DNA of 24,533 nt from CAYLLN01 sp036496265 (GTDB lineage Bacteria; Planctomycetota; Planctomycetia; Pirellulales; Pirellulaceae), in contig DASXLL010000092.1 in assembly GCA_036496265.1 (NCBI GenBank), positions 1 through 24,533 of the forward strand. The letters run 5' to 3'. This document shows, one piece after another, positions 15,504 to 22,565 of this stretch (the stretch's first letter is position 1; the number at the start of each line of letters is the position of its first letter). The notes beneath the pieces are model-generated. The model ran no database searches, was not told the DNA's origin, and saw nothing but the letters and a program-made list of their open reading frames with translations. The position numbers and the translations under genes were made by a program.

Positions 15504-16673
15504 TCAAGATTGAGCGAAGGCGCGGGCGGCCGCCTCGTATACGTCCTTAATCGGGACATTTTTTTCGTTGGCGATGCGGCGGCAGGATTCGAATTCGGGG
15601 GAGAAGCTGGTACCGCCGTCGGGGATGACGGCGAGTTTACCTTCGATCGGACCAAAAGGCGTCTCGACGGTGTGGGGACGGCGGTCGAGCTTGTGGCGGG
15701 AGGCGGCCCAGCGGCGAATGCCGAGGGTGCCGGTCTCGCGGAAGATGATTTTCTCGAGCTTGGCGATTAGATCCGCGGGAGCAAGGACGGAGAGGAGCAC
15801 GCCGGGGCGGTTTTTCTTCATGTGGATGCTCGTCGTGTAAACGTCGAGCGATCCAGCTTCGAACAATTTGGCGCTGGTATGGCCGATAATCTCGCCGCTG
15901 ATGTCGTCGAGATTGGTTTCGAGCATCCAGATCTGGTCGCTGGCTATGCAATCGCTCGACTGGCCGATGATGAGGCGGAGGACGTTGGCCTGCTCCTTCA
16001 GGTCGCGGTCGCCAGCGCCGAAGCCGATGGTTTCCATCGTCATCGCGGGCAAGGGGCCGAATTCGTCGGCAACCGTTTTGACGATGGCTGCGCCGGTGGG
16101 CGTGGTAAGCTCAAAGGGAACGCTGGAGGCGGCGAGGGGGACGCCTTTGAGGATTTCGGCGGTGGCGGGCGCGGGAACGCTGACGCGGCCGTGCTCGATT
16201 TCGATGTGACCTGTGCCGGTGGGAACTGGCGAGCAGACGATGCGATCGACGCCAAGGAGCGAGAGGCCGACGGCACAGCCGACGATGTCGGCGATGGAAT
16301 CGACGGCACCGACTTCGTGGAAATGGACCTTGCGGATCGTAGTGCCATGGACTTTGGCTTCGGCTTCGCCGATGCAGGTGAAGATGCGCTTGGCGAGGTC
16401 TTTTTGGGGTGGAGTAAGGCCGCTAGAGGCGTCGATTTTCTCGGTGATGTGATGTAAATGCCGATGCGCGTGTTCCGGTTCGTGCTCGACTTTGACTTTG
16501 GTGGCGCGGAAGCCGTGGCGTTTGACTTCCTCGCTGGCGAGGCGAATGTTGGGGAGGCCGAGGGAGTCGATGCCGGCTTGAAGGGCGGCGAGGTCGATGC
16601 CGCAATCGACGAGGGCCCCGAGGGTCATGTCGCCGCTGATGCCGGACAAGCAGTCGAAGAAGGCGAGTTTCAT
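15504..16673 (-). CDS. larC: LarC-type nickel insertion protein
   Basis: LarC inserts nickel into the pyridinium bis-thiocarboxylate mononucleotide to make the NPN cofactor of lactate racemase and related enzymes, using CTP. The 389-residue product begins with FFDCLSGISGDMTLGAL, the family's N-terminal signature, then a His-rich loop HEPEHAHRHLHH (64-75) suited to metal binding, HFHEVGAVDSIADI (117-130), and near the middle LTTPTGAAI and ETNLDDISGE. It is one continuous frame, unlike the larC1/larC2 frameshift form of Lactobacillus plantarum. No larA, larB or larE is in the window, so partners must be elsewhere. It lies downstream of queF on the same strand, with a long hairpin in between that may separate the transcripts. 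Confidence 0.9.
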   Translation of the reverse strand: MKLAFFDCLSGISGDMTLGALVDCGIDLAALQAGIDSLGLPNIRLASEEVKRHGFRATKVKVEHEPEHAHRHLHHITEKIDASSGLTPPQKDLAKRIFTCIGEAEAKVHGTTIRKVHFHEVGAVDSIADIVGCAVGLSLLGVDRIVCSPVPTGTGHIEIEHGRVSVPAPATAEILKGVPLAASSVPFELTTPTGAAIVKTVADEFGPLPAMTMETIGFGAGDRDLKEQANVLRLIIGQSSDCIASDQIWMLETNLDDISGEIIGHTSAKLFEAGSLDVYTTSIHMKKNRPGVLLSVLAPADLIAKLEKIIFRETGTLGIRRWAASRHKLDRRPHTVETPFGPIEGKLAVIPDGGTSFSPEFESCRRIANEKNVPIKDVYEAAARAFAQS

Positions 16674-16686
16674 GGGATGGCTAGGA

Positions 16687-16761
16687 AGTTCAAAGTTCAG
16701 AGTTCAAAGTTCAAAGTTGATAGCGTCTTAACTTTGAACCTTGAACTTTGAACCTTGAACT
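16687..16761. repeat. Inverted heptamer arrays forming a 28-bp hairpin
   Basis: Four tandem copies of AGTTCAA/AGTTCAG (16687-16714) are followed, after a 19-nt loop, by four copies of TTGAACC/TTGAACT (16734-16761). The arms are reverse complements over 28 positions, with two A-C mismatches and one G-T wobble. The right arm encodes the last residues of QueF and the left arm lies just upstream of the larC start. It resembles the short tandem heptanucleotide repeats known in cyanobacteria, but in inverted form. It could act as an attenuator between queF and larC. Confidence 0.85.
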
Positions 16762-17123
16762 TGTTCATGGACAACGGTGACGCTGGTGCTGATGCCGCCG
16801 CGGGCGGTGAAAGCGGCGACGAGCTTTATGTGGCGGGGCTGGAGGGCGGCGACGAGATCATCGAGGATGCGATTGGTAACGTTTTCGTAGAAAATGCCCT
16901 GGTTGCGAAAGCTTTGGAGATAGATCTTGAGGCTTTTCAGCTCGACGCACTTTTTGTCCGGCGTGTACGTGAAGGTGAGTGTGCCGAAGTCGGGCTGGCC
17001 GGTTTTGGGGCAGACCGAGGTGAATTCGGGGCAGACGATTTCGATGATATAGTCGCGGCTGGGAAACTGGTTGTCGAAGGTTTCCAGGAGGGCGCGGGGG
17101 TTGGATGGCGGCGTGGCGGTCAA
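16728..17123 (-). CDS. queF: NADPH-dependent 7-cyano-7-deazaguanine reductase
   Basis: QueF reduces preQ0 to preQ1 with NADPH in queuosine tRNA-modification synthesis. The 131-residue product is the short, single-domain type. It has CPEFTSVCPKTGQPDFGTL with the catalytic Cys at 38 and Asp at 45, ELKSLKIYLQSFRNQGIFYEN (the substrate-binding QueF motif region) and RGGISTSVTV near the end. The start is a TTG at 17123, supported by AAGGA 9 bases upstream and an in-frame TAA immediately above that; no ATG is available. The final dozen residues (QVQGSKFKVQS) are encoded by a heptamer repeat arm and look like an added tail. It diverges from queE. Confidence 0.93.
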   Translation of the reverse strand: MTATPPSNPRALLETFDNQFPSRDYIIEIVCPEFTSVCPKTGQPDFGTLTFTYTPDKKCVELKSLKIYLQSFRNQGIFYENVTNRILDDLVAALQPRHIKLVAAFTARGGISTSVTVVHEQVQGSKFKVQS

Positions 17124-17132
17124 CTCTAGTGT

Positions 17133-17137
17133 TCCTT
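17133..17137 (-). promoter_or_regulatory. Ribosome binding site supporting the queF TTG start
   Basis: On the minus strand AAGGA lies 9 bases before the TTG at 17123. An in-frame TAA overlaps its left side, so no longer reading frame is possible and TTG is the best start. Confidence 0.55.
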
Positions 17138-17187
17138 ACCGTTTTCGGTCGATTGTGGCATGATGGGGGAAGAACGGACAGGGGCAG

Positions 17188-17215
17188 AGTTCTAAGTTCG
17201 TAGTTCAAAGTTTGC
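17188..17215 (+). repeat. Tandem heptamer repeat before queE
   Basis: Four 7-bp units, AGTTCTA, AGTTCGT, AGTTCAA and AGTTTGC, end 4 bases before the queE GTG start. The unit is the same as in the left arm at 16687-16714. The array occupies the place where a Shine-Dalgarno sequence would be. Confidence 0.7.
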
Positions 17216-17219
17216 TGTT

Positions 17220-17984
17220 GTGTTGATCGCCGAGATTTTTTCGTCGCTGCAGGGCGAAGGCTTGCTGACGGGCACGCCCAGCGTGTTTGTGCGCGCGAGC
17301 GGTTGCAATCTGCGGTGCTGGTTTTGTGATACGCCGTATACGTCGTGGCAGCCGGAGGGGGAGGATTGGTCGGTGGAAGCGGTGGTGGAGGAGGTGGAGC
17401 GGTTGGCAAGTAGGCCGCTTCTGTCGGAAGCGGCTTCAAGTGACACAACCGGCGCCGCGCAAGGTCCCATCCGGCAGGTGGGACCTACTAGGCACGTCGT
17501 CATCACGGGTGGGGAGCCGATGCTGTTTGCGGAGATGATTCCGCTGTGCCGGCGGCTGAAGGAACTGGGGTTTCACATCACGGTCGAGACAGCGGGGACG
17601 TTGTTCTTGCCGGTTGAATGTGACTTGATGTCGATCAGCCCAAAATTGGCCAATTCGACACCGAGTTTGGAACAAGCGGGAAAGTGGGCGGCCCGGCATG
17701 AGCAGACGCGGCATCAGCCGGAGGTGATCGCTCGGCTGATTCGCGATTATGAATATCAGCTCAAATTCGTCGTCGATTCATCGGCCGATTTGGCTGAGGT
17801 GCATGACTGGCTAGACCACTTTCCACTTGCGGACCGAAGTCGCGCACTATTGATGCCACAAGGGACCGAGCCAACCGCGCTCGCTGCGCTTCAGCAGTGG
17901 CTTGAACCTTACTGCCGTGATCGGGGCTTCGTTTTTTGCCCGCGGAAGCACATCGAATGGTTTGGTGCTCGCCGCGGGACGTGA
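17220..17984 (+). CDS. queE: 7-carboxy-7-deazaguanine synthase (radical SAM)
   Basis: QueE is a radical S-adenosylmethionine enzyme that contracts 6-carboxytetrahydropterin to 7-carboxy-7-deazaguanine in queuosine synthesis. The 254-residue product starts LIAEIFSSLQGEG, as the family does, and has the cluster motif C29-x3-C33-x2-C36 (CNLRCWFC) followed by DTPYTSW, and ITGGEPML, the SAM-binding segment. The C-terminus contains PQGTEPTALAALQQWL. Residues about 64-90 (RPLLSEAASSDTTGAAQGP region) are an extra stretch, encoded by two palindromes, just before the HVVITGGEP strand; this explains the length above the usual 210-240. The start is GTG 17220. It is divergent from queF, giving a queuosine pair; queC and queD are not here. 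Confidence 0.93.
   Translation: MLIAEIFSSLQGEGLLTGTPSVFVRASGCNLRCWFCDTPYTSWQPEGEDWSVEAVVEEVERLASRPLLSEAASSDTTGAAQGPIRQVGPTRHVVITGGEPMLFAEMIPLCRRLKELGFHITVETAGTLFLPVECDLMSISPKLANSTPSLEQAGKWAARHEQTRHQPEVIARLIRDYEYQLKFVVDSSADLAEVHDWLDHFPLADRSRALLMPQGTEPTALAALQQWLEPYCRDRGFVFCPRKHIEWFGARRGT
17410..17488. repeat. Double palindromic element inserted in frame in queE
   Basis: Two hairpins lie back to back. GCCGCTTC (17414-17421) pairs with GAAGCGGC (17427-17434) across a 5-nt loop. AGGTCCCA (17462-17469) pairs with TGGGACCT (17479-17486) across 9 nt. The block is bounded by GTAGG (17410-17414) and CCTAC (17484-17488). It keeps the reading frame and falls between a helix and the SAM-binding strand of QueE. 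Confidence 0.7.
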
Positions 17985-18013
17985 AAGCCAGCAGTTGCGG
18001 CAACTGCTTCCGG

Positions 18014-19501
18014 TCAGGGCGCCTGCAGCGACCCCAAAAAGCTGATCAGATGCATTCGATCGGCCAGATCGAGCAGGCGAAAATCCTTGACCGCGAATTC
18101 GGCCTCGCCGCCGTGCAGCAGGATGGCGTCAAGCAATGTCGCTGCCCGGCCGTCGTGCAAATAGGGGGCGGAATTCGCCACGCCCCACAGCGGCGGCGTC
18201 CGCCATTCGGACTCTAACTTCGAAGCCACCACCTTATACTGATTGCGGTCGCCCGTTTTCGCGTCGGTAATCTCGACCGACGTAGGAGGCGGGCCGGTGA
18301 TTGCCAGATCTTGAAATGTCGAGCCGCCGTAATAGGTGCCAGGCGATATCGGTTGAGGCGGTGGACGCTCACCTTCCGGGGGTGTCGGCAGCCGGCGAAT
18401 GAAAACCAGGCTGGGATCGGCCATGACCGGATCGGCCAGACCTGCCCCCATGTCGTGCAGCAATAGATCGCTAAAGATGCCTTTCACCGCATCGACTTGC
18501 TCCAGGTGGCATTCCGCACAGCCGATCGAGGTAAACAACTCGCGGCCCCGGTTGTGGTGCGACCGCTGATACGGTTGCCGCGGCTTGAACTCGCGTGGAC
18601 GATCCAGCGCGGCGACAAAAGCCGTTAAGGACTCGCATTGTTCCGCCGACAGATCGAGCCCGGCTGGCCGATACTTGGGTCGCGTGGGGTCCAGCGGCTG
18701 CGGATTGCGGGGCACCTCCAAGCCGAGCTCGTTGGCACAGGCGCCGAGCACGAAGTCGTGCAGGTGCTCTTGCTGGCCGCGCCAGCCGAAGCGGCCGACT
18801 TTCTCCGGCCCGATCGGCGGGACACGGCCGGAGACCTTGCCTTCAGACGCCTGGTGCCTTTCCAGACGATGAAACACGTCGTCTGGAATGCGGTCGATCA
18901 AGCCGGCGCCGAACAGAGCCGTCGTGTTTCGCTGCGGGCGCACCAGCCGCACATGATTGCTTTTAGTGACGAACGGCAACGGTTCGGACGTGAGCTTCCG
19001 TTGCAGCTCTATTCGCTCACTTTTGTCGGGATCGAGCGGAACATATTGGCCGCCCAGGTTCGATTTGAGCTGAAAATACTTCTCGCCGGGGCCGAAGCGA
19101 TGCAGCAGCAGGGTCGGCACGATGCGGTCATCGCCGTTAACGAACGCCGGATGCAGACTTTTGAGCGTGACTTGGAGCAACTTGGGATCGGGCCGCGGGG
19201 CGCCCGGCTGGAGCTGCGCCGAGATCAGGCTGACATTGAATTCGACGCCGCCGCCGCCGCCCAGCGAACCTTGCCGATGGCACGCCGCGCAGGAAACGTG
19301 GTTGAAAAGTGGACCGAGGCCGTCGCCCCCGTTGGGTCCGGCCTTGCCGACCGAAAACTCCTTGATGAAAAGCCGCTGACCGGCCTCGATTTTTTCTTTG
19401 AGCCGGCCGGCGTCTGCCGCAATCGCCGCGGCCGCAGTCGTCAAAACAATCAAACATCCAGTCGATAACTTCCACTGATTGATCGGGACCATAAAGCACA
19501 C
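18014..19501 (-). CDS. DUF1111 di-heme c-type cytochrome
   Basis: This exported protein belongs to the DUF1111 (di-haem oxidoreductase, putative peroxidase) family. It has a signal peptide (LIVLTTAAAAIAADA) and two heme-c attachment motifs, CAACH at 71-75 and CAECH at 328-332. Family landmarks between them are TALFGAGLID (194-203) and GRFGWRGQ (237-244). It would act in the periplasm, perhaps in electron transfer or peroxide reduction; the family's reaction is poorly established. The frame starts at a GTG at 19501 with GGAG 4 bases upstream; an in-frame ATG at 19492 is an equally possible start and leaves the signal peptide intact. It is convergent with queE and about 350 bp downstream of the cysteine dioxygenase gene. 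Confidence 0.85.
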   Translation of the reverse strand: MCFMVPINQWKLSTGCLIVLTTAAAAIAADAGRLKEKIEAGQRLFIKEFSVGKAGPNGGDGLGPLFNHVSCAACHRQGSLGGGGGVEFNVSLISAQLQPGAPRPDPKLLQVTLKSLHPAFVNGDDRIVPTLLLHRFGPGEKYFQLKSNLGGQYVPLDPDKSERIELQRKLTSEPLPFVTKSNHVRLVRPQRNTTALFGAGLIDRIPDDVFHRLERHQASEGKVSGRVPPIGPEKVGRFGWRGQQEHLHDFVLGACANELGLEVPRNPQPLDPTRPKYRPAGLDLSAEQCESLTAFVAALDRPREFKPRQPYQRSHHNRGRELFTSIGCAECHLEQVDAVKGIFSDLLLHDMGAGLADPVMADPSLVFIRRLPTPPEGERPPPQPISPGTYYGGSTFQDLAITGPPPTSVEITDAKTGDRNQYKVVASKLESEWRTPPLWGVANSAPYLHDGRAATLLDAILLHGGEAEFAVKDFRLLDLADRMHLISFLGSLQAP

Positions 19502-19851
19502 GTTTCTCCCGCGCCTTCGCCGACCACCAATTCCCCTGATGCCAATTTGGTGATGAGCAACTGCGCACTTGGGTTAATTCCATTCGTTGCCGGCCGATGC
19601 GGTGCGGCATCGCGCGCAGAACTGGCCCGCTTTTCAACCCAGACGTTGGCCACGACCAAAAGCGAGAGTCACCAGCAGAGAAATCGGCAGGCGCAAGCAC
19701 GCTTCGATCGCGACGCTAATGCCCCTGGTAAGCTGGTGCGGCCGGCGATGCATAAGAAAATTGCCGGCAGCACCATTCAAGATAGGAAGTCGGTTGGCGA
19801 AGTCAAGCCCGACCGTTGCTTTATGCGGCAGGCCGGTGGGATGCCCCGAGG
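19502..19851. other. Intergenic region between cysteine dioxygenase and cytochrome genes
   Basis: No gene is supported in these 350 bp. Short inverted repeats are CACCAA (19525-19530) with TTGGTG (19547-19552), lying 24-51 bases upstream of the cytochrome start, and CGATGC (19595-19600) with GCATCG (19607-19612). The first could be an operator for the cytochrome gene. A short minus-strand frame near 19660-19740 with a hydrophobic run (LRLPISLLVTLAF) exists but has no other support. Confidence 0.4.
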
Positions 19852-20391
19852 TCAGATCCCAGAGCCGCTTAAAAATTCTTCGTTGACGGGGTCGAAGAAT
19901 TGCATGACTTTGGGATCGACGAGGGAAAACATGTTCATGCGAAAGAGCGGTGGCGAGTAGATGTGGAGCGTGACGAGGTCGTGGCCTTCGGGCTGGAGGT
20001 TCGACATTTGGTGGACATCGGAGTCCTGGCTGGCGCAAGAATCGCCGGCTGCGAGTTGTCTTGACGATGTGGCGTAGTACATGCCGTTGGCTGCGCGGGC
20101 GAAGCTCGTCTCGGTGGCTACGCCGGCGATGATTTTGACGGCGCAGCTTGAGCCGCGGTGATCGTGGATGGGGCTGCGCTGGCCGCTGTGCCAGCAGATG
20201 ACGAGGGCCTGATAGCTGGGACCGGAATGCATCAGGTTGCGGACGTAATGGTCGGCGGAGAATTTTAGGAACGGCCGAACGACGTCCAACGTGACATCCG
20301 TTTGTATGAGCCAATGTTTGAGGACGTCGAGCGGAATTCGGTCGGTGTAGCCGTCGAGGTCGGCGAGGGTTGTCAAAGGCGGCTGAGGCAT
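19852..20391 (-). CDS. Cysteine dioxygenase type I
   Basis: The enzyme oxidises L-cysteine with O2 to cysteine sulfinic acid, using a mononuclear non-heme iron in a cupin barrel. The 179-residue product has HDH (His76, His78) and His127 as iron ligands, Arg51 in YVRNL for substrate carboxylate binding, and His143 and Tyr145 in LHIYSPP. Cys83 follows the HDH motif at the same distance as rat Cys93, which forms a Cys-Tyr crosslink, whereas many bacterial members have Gly there. The ATG at 20391 lies 2 bases after the stop of the molybdenum-subunit gene (TAACCATG), so translation is probably coupled. It is the last gene of the run. Confidence 0.92.
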   Translation of the reverse strand: MPQPPLTTLADLDGYTDRIPLDVLKHWLIQTDVTLDVVRPFLKFSADHYVRNLMHSGPSYQALVICWHSGQRSPIHDHRGSSCAVKIIAGVATETSFARAANGMYYATSSRQLAAGDSCASQDSDVHQMSNLQPEGHDLVTLHIYSPPLFRMNMFSLVDPKVMQFFDPVNEEFLSGSGI

Positions 20392-20393
20392 GG

Positions 20394-22565
20394 TTAGACT
20401 TTCACGCCGCTGGTGGACATGGGGAGCGAACGGGGGCGGATGCCGGTGGCTTGGAAAACGGCCGCAGCGATGGCGGGGGCAATCGCGATGATGGGCGTTT
20501 CGCCGGCGCCGATGGGGGCCAGGTCGGGCCGGTTGACGAGGACGGTTTCGAGCTGGGGCGTGTCGCGGAAGCGGGGGACGCGGTAGTCGGAGAAGCGGGC
20601 GTTTTGGATTTGGCCGCGGTCGAATTCGATTTCTTCGAAGAGCGCGCCGCCGATTCCCTGGATGACGGCGCCTTCGATTTGGTTCTTGAGGTTGTCGGGA
20701 TGGAGGACTGTGCCGCACTCGAAGGCGGTGACGGTGCGGATGACACGGACTTTGTTGGTGGAAGGATCGACGGCGATTTCGGCGCAGGTGGCGACGTAGG
20801 AGCCTTTTTCGGAGCCGCCGGCGAGGCCGTAGCCGCGATGTTTTTGCCCCTCGCTTACGCTTCGGGTTAGTGTTTGCCAGCCGAACTGTGAGGCGGCGGC
20901 TTCGAGCACGGCGCGGAGGCGCTCGTCTTTGAGGTTTTTGAGACGGAAGGCGAGTGGATCGATGCCGGCGATTGTGGCCAGCTCGTTGATGTGGCTTTCG
21001 CGGGCGAAGTTGTTGGCGGTGGAGGCGAGGGCGCGGTAGGAGCCTTGCTTGAGCGGAGAGTTCGATTGGTGGAATTCGGATCGCTGCTGCGGGATGTCGT
21101 AGAGCGCGCGGACGGCGGATTGGCCGGAGTTGTAATTGTGGAAATCCCAGGCGGTGAGCTTTCCCCCTTTGGTCATGCCGGCGCGGACGTCAATGACGCC
21201 GGCAGGGCGGAAATAGGCCCAGGTGAATTCCTCTTCGCGGGTCCAGACGATTTTGACCGGTTTGCCGGCGGCTTTGGCCAGGCGGGCGGCCTCGATCGTC
21301 GTATCGACGGTGTGCTTGCCGCCGTAGCCGGCGCCGGCGTCGGGAACGATGACGCGGACCTTGTCGTCGGCCAGATTGAAGGCGCGGGCGAGGTCGGAGC
21401 GGACGCGGAAGGGTTGCTGGGTGCCGGTCCAGACGGTGAGCTTGCCGTCCTGCCATTGGGCGACGCCGACGCGCGGTTCGAGCGGAGCGTGGGCGATGTA
21501 AGCGATGTTGTAAGTGGCGTCGAGACGATGGTCGGCGGCTTTCAGGGCGGCTTCGAGAGCTTCGTTGATGCCACTGCCGCGACCGCTGCGTTTGAGGTCG
21601 TCGAAAATGGTTTTGTGCGTTGATTGATGGTCTGACGGCGACCATTCGGCTTTAATTTTGGCGAGGGCTTGCTCGGCTTCAAACGATGTAGGAGCGGCGA
21701 TGCCGACGAAATTGCCGTCTCGAACGACGATGACGCCAGGCAGGGCCTCAGCTTCCTTCGTGTCGAGCGAGAGGAGCTTGGCGTCGAGCGATTTCGGCCG
21801 CAGGACTTTGCCGAAGAGCATCCCGTCAAGCTGAATGTCGGAGGCGAAACGGTGAACGCCGGTTACGATGGCGCGGGCGGTGGCTTTGGGTGTGGAAGTG
21901 CCAAGAACCTGCCATTTTTCGGTCGGTGTGACCGAAATGGAGCCGCTGACTTCTTTGGTGAGCTTTTGGCCTTTGGTGAGATCGCCATAGGTCAACTTGC
22001 GGCTAGATGGCGGATGATTTACCTGACCGTTTTCGATCGTCAGCGTGGCGCGATCCACTTTGAGTTGTTCGGCGGCCAGATCGAGGAGCAATTCGCGGGC
22101 GGCGGCGCCGACGCGGCGAATTTGCGGAACGGTGCGGGGAGTGGATTGGCTGCCGGAGGTGCCGCCGTCGTCGGGAACGAGCTTCGTGTCGGCGAGGATG
22201 ACGCGGATGGCTTCGGGTTTGACGCGGAGTTCTTCGGCAGCAGCTTGAGTGACCGAAGTGCGGACGTTTTGGCCGACTTCGGTTTTGCCGCAGTAGAGCG
22301 AAATTTGGCCGTCTTCGGCGATGTGCAGCCAGCCGCCGATTTGTTGAGGACGATTTTCCGTGCCTCCGCGGCCTCGCTGCCCCTTTTGCTGCGCCTGGAC
22401 GTGTGCAGGAACGAGGCTAATGAGGACGCCACCACCAAGGGTTTTGAGGATGTCTCGGCGGTCGAGATCGAAGTGGAAGCGGAGTGGTTCGTGAAGTTCG
22501 TAACGTTCGGGCTCGAGGGAGGGTTCAGGGTTCAGGGTTCGGGGTTCAGGAGGGGAAGCTTTCAC
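20394..22565 (-). CDS. Molybdenum-binding subunit of a xanthine dehydrogenase-family hydroxylase
   Basis: This 723-residue protein is the large, molybdopterin-binding subunit of a xanthine dehydrogenase/CoxL/IorB-type hydroxylase. The N-terminus carries a twin-arginine signal (DRRDILKTLGGGVLISLVPA, Arg36-Arg37), so the enzyme is exported folded. Domain landmarks are GKTEVGQNVRT, DDGGTSGSQST, GAGYGGKHTVDTTIEAARLA, and a C-terminal GAGETPIIAIAPAIAAAVFQ with the family's catalytic Glu. Its GTG start overlaps the TGA of the 2Fe-2S gene (GTGA). There is no FAD-subunit gene here, as in the two-subunit IorAB type that passes electrons to cytochromes. Residues 6-15 are encoded by heptamer repeats, and residues about 564-573 include LTRSVSEG from another repeat. 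The substrate is unknown. Confidence 0.9.
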   Translation of the reverse strand: MKASPPEPRTLNPEPSLEPERYELHEPLRFHFDLDRRDILKTLGGGVLISLVPAHVQAQQKGQRGRGGTENRPQQIGGWLHIAEDGQISLYCGKTEVGQNVRTSVTQAAAEELRVKPEAIRVILADTKLVPDDGGTSGSQSTPRTVPQIRRVGAAARELLLDLAAEQLKVDRATLTIENGQVNHPPSSRKLTYGDLTKGQKLTKEVSGSISVTPTEKWQVLGTSTPKATARAIVTGVHRFASDIQLDGMLFGKVLRPKSLDAKLLSLDTKEAEALPGVIVVRDGNFVGIAAPTSFEAEQALAKIKAEWSPSDHQSTHKTIFDDLKRSGRGSGINEALEAALKAADHRLDATYNIAYIAHAPLEPRVGVAQWQDGKLTVWTGTQQPFRVRSDLARAFNLADDKVRVIVPDAGAGYGGKHTVDTTIEAARLAKAAGKPVKIVWTREEEFTWAYFRPAGVIDVRAGMTKGGKLTAWDFHNYNSGQSAVRALYDIPQQRSEFHQSNSPLKQGSYRALASTANNFARESHINELATIAGIDPLAFRLKNLKDERLRAVLEAAASQFGWQTLTRSVSEGQKHRGYGLAGGSEKGSYVATCAEIAVDPSTNKVRVIRTVTAFECGTVLHPDNLKNQIEGAVIQGIGGALFEEIEFDRGQIQNARFSDYRVPRFRDTPQLETVLVNRPDLAPIGAGETPIIAIAPAIAAAVFQATGIRPRSLPMSTSGVKV
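20846..20875. repeat. Short dispersed element encoding LTRSVSEG
   Basis: Within the molybdenum-subunit gene the stretch CCCTCGCTTACGCTTCGGG and the bases after it encode TLTRSVSEGQ in a loop where relatives have different, shorter sequence. I recall this peptide from unrelated planctomycete proteins, which would make it a dispersed coding repeat. A genome-wide search is needed to confirm. Confidence 0.5.
22522..22549. repeat. Tandem heptamer repeat in the molybdenum-subunit 5' end
   Basis: Four 7-bp units, GGTTCAG, GGTTCAG, GGTTCGG and GGTTCAG, lie 16 bases inside the gene start. On the minus strand they encode Pro-Glu-Pro-rich residues (about 6-15) ahead of the Tat signal. Confidence 0.75.

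Noticed and set aside
16687..16761. CRISPR array
   Set aside because: The units are 7 bp, adjacent and inverted, without spacers, and no cas genes are present.
17124..17219. preQ1 riboswitch between queF and queE
   Set aside because: No preQ1 aptamer-like hairpin and A-rich tail could be recognised; the region holds the queF ribosome site and the heptamer array.
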